Position numbers and translations under genes: made by a program. A stretch of DNA of 64,000 nucleotides from Labyrinthula sp. Ha. Its lineage: Eukaryota > Sar > Bigyra > Labyrinthulida > Labyrinthulaceae. The stretch is from positions 1,302,001 to 1,366,000 of the forward strand of contig JAALGZ010000004.1 of the NCBI GenBank assembly GCA_015227615.1, written 5' to 3'. This document shows positions 60,101-64,000 of the stretch, piece by piece. The notes beneath the pieces are model-generated. The model did no database searches, was not told the DNA's origin, and saw nothing but the letters and a program-made list of their open reading frames with translations. Position 1 is the first letter of the stretch; every line of letters starts with the position of its first letter.

Positions 60101-62579
60101 TGTCAGATGCAAAGAAAATTCATTAGCGTACAGAAAAACCCAATTAAATAAAAAAATTTGGTTAGCGATAATCTAGAAACATCGAGAAGATACAGAAATT
60201 ATCAACTCCTCTTAAAAGAATTAATACCATAACTCCATAGATAGAATTACGGAACCAAACTAAAATTATTTTGATGTCAACGATGAATAAAATTAGTGTC
60301 AGTTAATACGTATGATGAGACCTACTCATTCAAATTTGGAGGAGCATGGCTAGATTTGTTAAGAACCAATGCTGATGTTAAATAAAAATATAAAGAACTT
60401 TCTGAGTATCTGAATCTCCCCTAAAAACACAGTACCAAACGATAATTCTTCAAACAAGGAAAAACACTTTACTTTAGACCCATCTTTAACAGAAAGTATA
60501 AAAGACAACCAACTGAAATCCTTGGTAAGTGAATAGTATTCCTTAAGCCAACAAAAATCTATGAAAATAATAAGGTAACTGGTCTGTATTGCTTAGGAGT
60601 CAAATGACAAAACTTTTCGCAAGATACAGAATATACTTAAAAAGAATTTCAACAACTATACAGAAATTGTTTATTTAAATTTAAGGTTCAGAATCCATGT
60701 TCATGTGGAAGTATATCTGATATTAGCAAGCAATAGTGCTCCAAAGACAATCCAATTTTCTAAAGGGGTAACCATGGCTAACAAAGTATTGAAGATATTA
60801 ACCAAAAGTAATAACGAGGAGTAAAATTATGTATCCAAAAATAGACCAGAGTACAAAGTAAAGTTTTCATATTAAAATCTAAGTTTTCGATAACTATGGC
60901 TACAAATTAAAATGAATAAATAATGTATAAAGCACGGAATAAAGGCGAAACCCTATTTTCTATATTTTCAGAGGTTTTTAGCAACACAATACACAGATAC
61001 AGTGGAACATGTTTGATAGAACACAATAAGCTCAATAAGGCTATAAAAAATAACGCATAAAATGTACTAGACGGCAAAGAACCAAGATGATGATGGTACT
61101 AAGAACTGGCTATTAGATCTGTGCAGAGGTTTACTTCATGGATATACTCTAGTCCCATTCTCTCCTTTTGTTATCCCAGAACTCAATAGTGAAGAGAACG
61201 AAACTATTTTATGAAACAGGACCTCAGTTTACTTTAACCTATTGCAAATATTTTCCTTCTATTGATAATATTGTATTTCTTTGGAAACAAGGTATAGAAA
61301 TAAAACCCTTATTCAGCAGTTGGTCATATCTTAGTCTGTCACACCTATTAAAACAGAGCGAAACTTGACGAGGCTTTCTCTGAAAGACACTTATTAAGAT
61401 TTTACGTCAACAACACCAACTCTATATATCAACACCACCTTTAATAAAATCTACTGTAAAGACAAAGCAGGTATTTTGGTACTTAAATATTTCATAGGTG
61501 CCATAGGATATTTCGGTGAGACCGCATCAAGATTAGAAATAGAGCTTGACCTTTGGCCCTAAGCTTCACTGAACAAGCATACAAAAACCAAGTGAAGTAG
61601 AAAACGGATACTCTCGTGGATAATAACAAAATATATGAAAATGGTAAAGGTTAAAAGTACTTCGGTGTTAAAATGTATCACCAGGGAATAAGAGACTTGG
61701 CAATAGATTTCATAATGTCTTCAGTTGGTACTAACATCTAAAATTTTGAAAATATTATTGGAGCAAACAGATTCAAGGAATAAAACTCAGAAACAACTTG
61801 AAAACCCCAAAGTTGTTATCTCTAAATCTGTATGAGAGTGAAAACTGGCTTTATCCTCAATAAATGAGTCAACAAGGAAAATTAGAATATCTCTCAATAA
61901 AGAGAACACTGCAAACCTTTAGAAATTCTGTTGTAACATTTAAATAAGATAATCTACAAACCCTAGAAATTGTAAAAACAAGGAAGAAGAATGATCATTA
62001 CATATAGAAAGGCATAAGTGATAAATTAATCGTAGAACTAGAAGACTAGATGACAAAGCCTTATTCAGCACCAGATACTCAAAACGCAACATATACATAG
62101 TTAACCTCGATATATTCGAAAATGTATGGCACGTTTGTTAGTCTACGGGTGGCTAATTGAGGAATACAAATTTACATCGAAAAAGTGACTCACAAAAGGG
62201 TCACAACTACTTCAGATTCGCTACTTTCTTTCTAACTGTGTTGCTTAAGATATTCTACACTTGTAGAACAAACTTACTTGACGCTTTCCTTAAGCTCTAT
62301 GATCTAAATACAGATGTAGCCAATCGTAGCTAAGTATTTGACCTCTCAAATACAACGATTGTTTTATCTGTTTTATTGGTTTTTTCTTAATTAGATTGAC
62401 TCTTAATTGCCCAAGTATGTGGCACGACATAACGATATAATCTCCCTATGAAAAGCCCCCAAAGACTATGGGCACCTTAACTATAACTAAACCAGCTATT
62501 TGTAATACTAATTAAACTGCACAAATAAATCAAAACCAAAAAAAGAACACAGACATCCCCCTCCTCTTCTTCTAAAAGG
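57190..62579. other. Gene-free region
   Basis: About 5.4 kb with dense stops on both strands, A-rich on the plus strand from roughly 57.2 to 62.5 kb. No tRNA, tandem array, MITE copy or protein similarity is recognised. Confidence 0.5.
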
Positions 62580-64000
62580 CTAATAATTAATCTTTTCGTC
62601 ACGTAATCCCTCAGGAACAAGACATCCAAAAGCTTTGTCTGAAACTAAAGGATCGACCTCTAAACCAATCTGAACCCATCCAGATTTCAGATTAGCACAT
62701 CTAGCAAATAATTCTACTTTAAGATGTCGATTATCAAAGATTCTTCCAAAAATTTCGTATACTTTTCGAGGTCTTACACCTTCAACTAGGCGATCTGCAA
62801 ATATTGGCCTTTCCTTCCTAGGTCTTCCTATTTTTTCACCACCGATGGGGACATTCGTTCTTTTATTTTTACTAAGATTAACAAAGACCCCGCCGAGTGT
62901 TGGAAATAATAGCCCAAAGATGCTCTTATTCTTCCACTTGGTGCTAACTTTGCCTATTCTATGGTATGAACCAAGTCATAACCTCTGTCAAATAAAATAT
63001 CCAATGTTAGAGCGATTGTTCTCTCCACTACCCAAGTCGCAAGAAAAGGAAGTTTTAAGAGCTTTGAAAATCAAATTTAGAACCTGAGAACTAGGTTTTG
63101 GTACATAAGGAACCCTCAATCCTCTAATTGGGTTCTCCTGTTCAATAGCCCAAGGAGGATCCATCAATAATAAATCCACCTTGTCCCCAGGCCACTCAGT
63201 CAGTACCGTAGACTTAGATAAGTCTGCTGTGAACCAAAGCTTATCCCGAGGCGGGACGCAAATCCTTCTCCAAAAAGGACTACCCTGAAAACCAAGCAAA
63301 CATAAATTGCCACAAAGATGTTTAAGAGTAAAAATTTGTACATGCACAAATTCTGTGACAAGACTTCCCCCCGGATAACTCACACTCTACTGGAGTAACA
63401 AGTATACTTTCAATTTCTGAAACCAACTCCTTGGGGTATTCTTTGTCAAAGACTTCATGTATGTATCTGCTACTACTTAGCTCTAGTGAGCATAAGAGAT
63501 ACTTACATTTCATCCCAGCTCTCGAAACACCAGCTGCATAAAGTTTAATGACACGATCCTCACAACTTTTGACCATCGTCACAACTTCCTTCTTCTTTCG
63601 TTCAAAATCGCTCATATACGTTTGACTAACTCCTTCCGGACAAGTCTCTTTCAAAAGTGTCTTCGCCGAACTCAGCGAATCCACTCTCCTATTAAACACT
63701 AATTCCTTCAAAGAAAACCTCTCACGGGTTTCTTTTCCAGAATTAGTATCAACGAATTGACCCCTCAGCGACGCCAAATCCTTCCTTTGAAGTTTCCTCT
63801 GCAGATACAAGTAAACCATTGCCTTAGACTTGCAAGGCATGTACTTTGCAAACTGATTGAAACTTCTCATTCCAAATTTGAGAATCAAACTCCTACTTAA
63901 CTCATAATCCTCCCTTTTCCAGCCTGTCACAAAATATCTCCTAGCAGGGAGGGTTTTCCACAAGCTGGCATCCTATTTTCCCTTTAGGTAATGCAACAAA
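62580..64000 (-). CDS. Myb-like/MT-A70 adenine methyltransferase, 5' partial, frame disrupted
   Basis: The gene enters from the right edge; the exon seen begins at 63972 after an AATAG acceptor. Its first domain is Myb/SANT-like (GWKREDYELSRSLILKFG then FAKYMPCKSKAM). The MT-A70 domain follows: PPRDKLWFTADLSK, catalytic DPPW in VDLLLMDPPWAI, LPFLATWVVERTIAL, GYDLVHTIE, LGYYFQHSAGSLLI, PRKVYEIFGRIF, ELFARCANLKSGWVQIG, ending at TAG 62580. The last motifs resemble the METTL3/AMT1 (MTA1) clade of N6-adenine methyltransferases. The pieces lie in different frames: a shift near 63.35-63.40 kb, one near 63.05-63.08 kb (possibly a 22-nt intron 63062-63083) and one near 62.85 kb (compatible with a 35-nt intron ending CCTAG). 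A TAG at 62955-62957 occupies the place of the family's conserved Trp in W-x-K. Either several tiny introns plus one odd stop, or a recent pseudogene. Confidence 0.7.

Noticed and set aside
59823-61368. Open frames of 83 and 66 codons in the right-hand desert
   Set aside because: Unrecognisable translations, no neighbours, no splice-compatible extensions found by eye.
62954-62982. A 29-nt intron in the MT-A70 gene that removes GYDLVHTIE and reaches the C-terminal frame directly
   Set aside because: Arithmetically possible, but it discards two segments that align well with MT-A70 proteins (GYDLVHTIE and LGYYFQHSAGSLLI). Kept only as an alternative.

Overview
The window is nuclear DNA of a unicellular or otherwise small-genomed eukaryote. 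Evidence: spliceosomal GT-AG introns, a mitochondrially targeted trifunctional-enzyme alpha subunit, dynein light chain roadblock, a DDT/PHD chromatin protein, a THP3/LENG8-type mRNA factor and a eukaryotic tRNA-Gln without encoded CCA. TAA, TAG and TGA all act as stops, so the standard code fits. The DNA is AT-rich. The introns that can be placed by reading frame and family alignment are very short (27-31 nt). I cannot assign a lineage; a roadblock dynein chain argues against groups that lack dynein.

Layout. 1-1.6 kb: 3'-truncated gene for a secreted ExeM/NucH-type nuclease (minus). 1.6-9.4 kb: gene-free except for one decayed coding remnant. 9.4-24.7 kb: compact gene island with THP3-like and EF-hand/WD40 genes (plus, 20 bp apart), a C2 membrane protein (minus), a DDT-WHIM-PHD protein (plus, three exons), roadblock (minus, two exons), a histone-fold candidate (plus), the trifunctional enzyme alpha subunit (minus, three exons) and tRNA-Gln(CUG). 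Neighbours are separated by tens of bases or overlap at their ends.

24.7-62.6 kb: gene-poor territory holding only a Zn2Cys6/PAS-like transcription factor (35.4-37.0 kb) and an ABC half-transporter (55.3-57.2 kb). It contains a 13.3-kb tandem array of about 38 copies of a ~347-bp satellite (38.5-51.8 kb), three copies of an inverted-repeat MITE-like element (two of about 467 bp, one of about 612 bp) and faint reverse-transcriptase-like traces. A long homogenised satellite in a gene desert makes a centromere or heterochromatin block a reasonable hypothesis. 62.6-64 kb: a Myb-like/MT-A70 methyltransferase gene running off the right edge, with a broken or heavily spliced reading frame.

Functional themes. 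Four or five genes concern chromatin and expression (DDT-PHD, MT-A70, Zn2Cys6, THP3-like, TAF11-like histone fold). The rest cover fatty-acid oxidation, membrane or vesicle function, dynein transport and extracellular nucleic-acid digestion. The strongest leads are the tiny introns, the satellite with its internal palindrome and local four-unit duplication, the Myb/MT-A70 fusion with its in-frame TAG, and the secreted bacterial-type nuclease.
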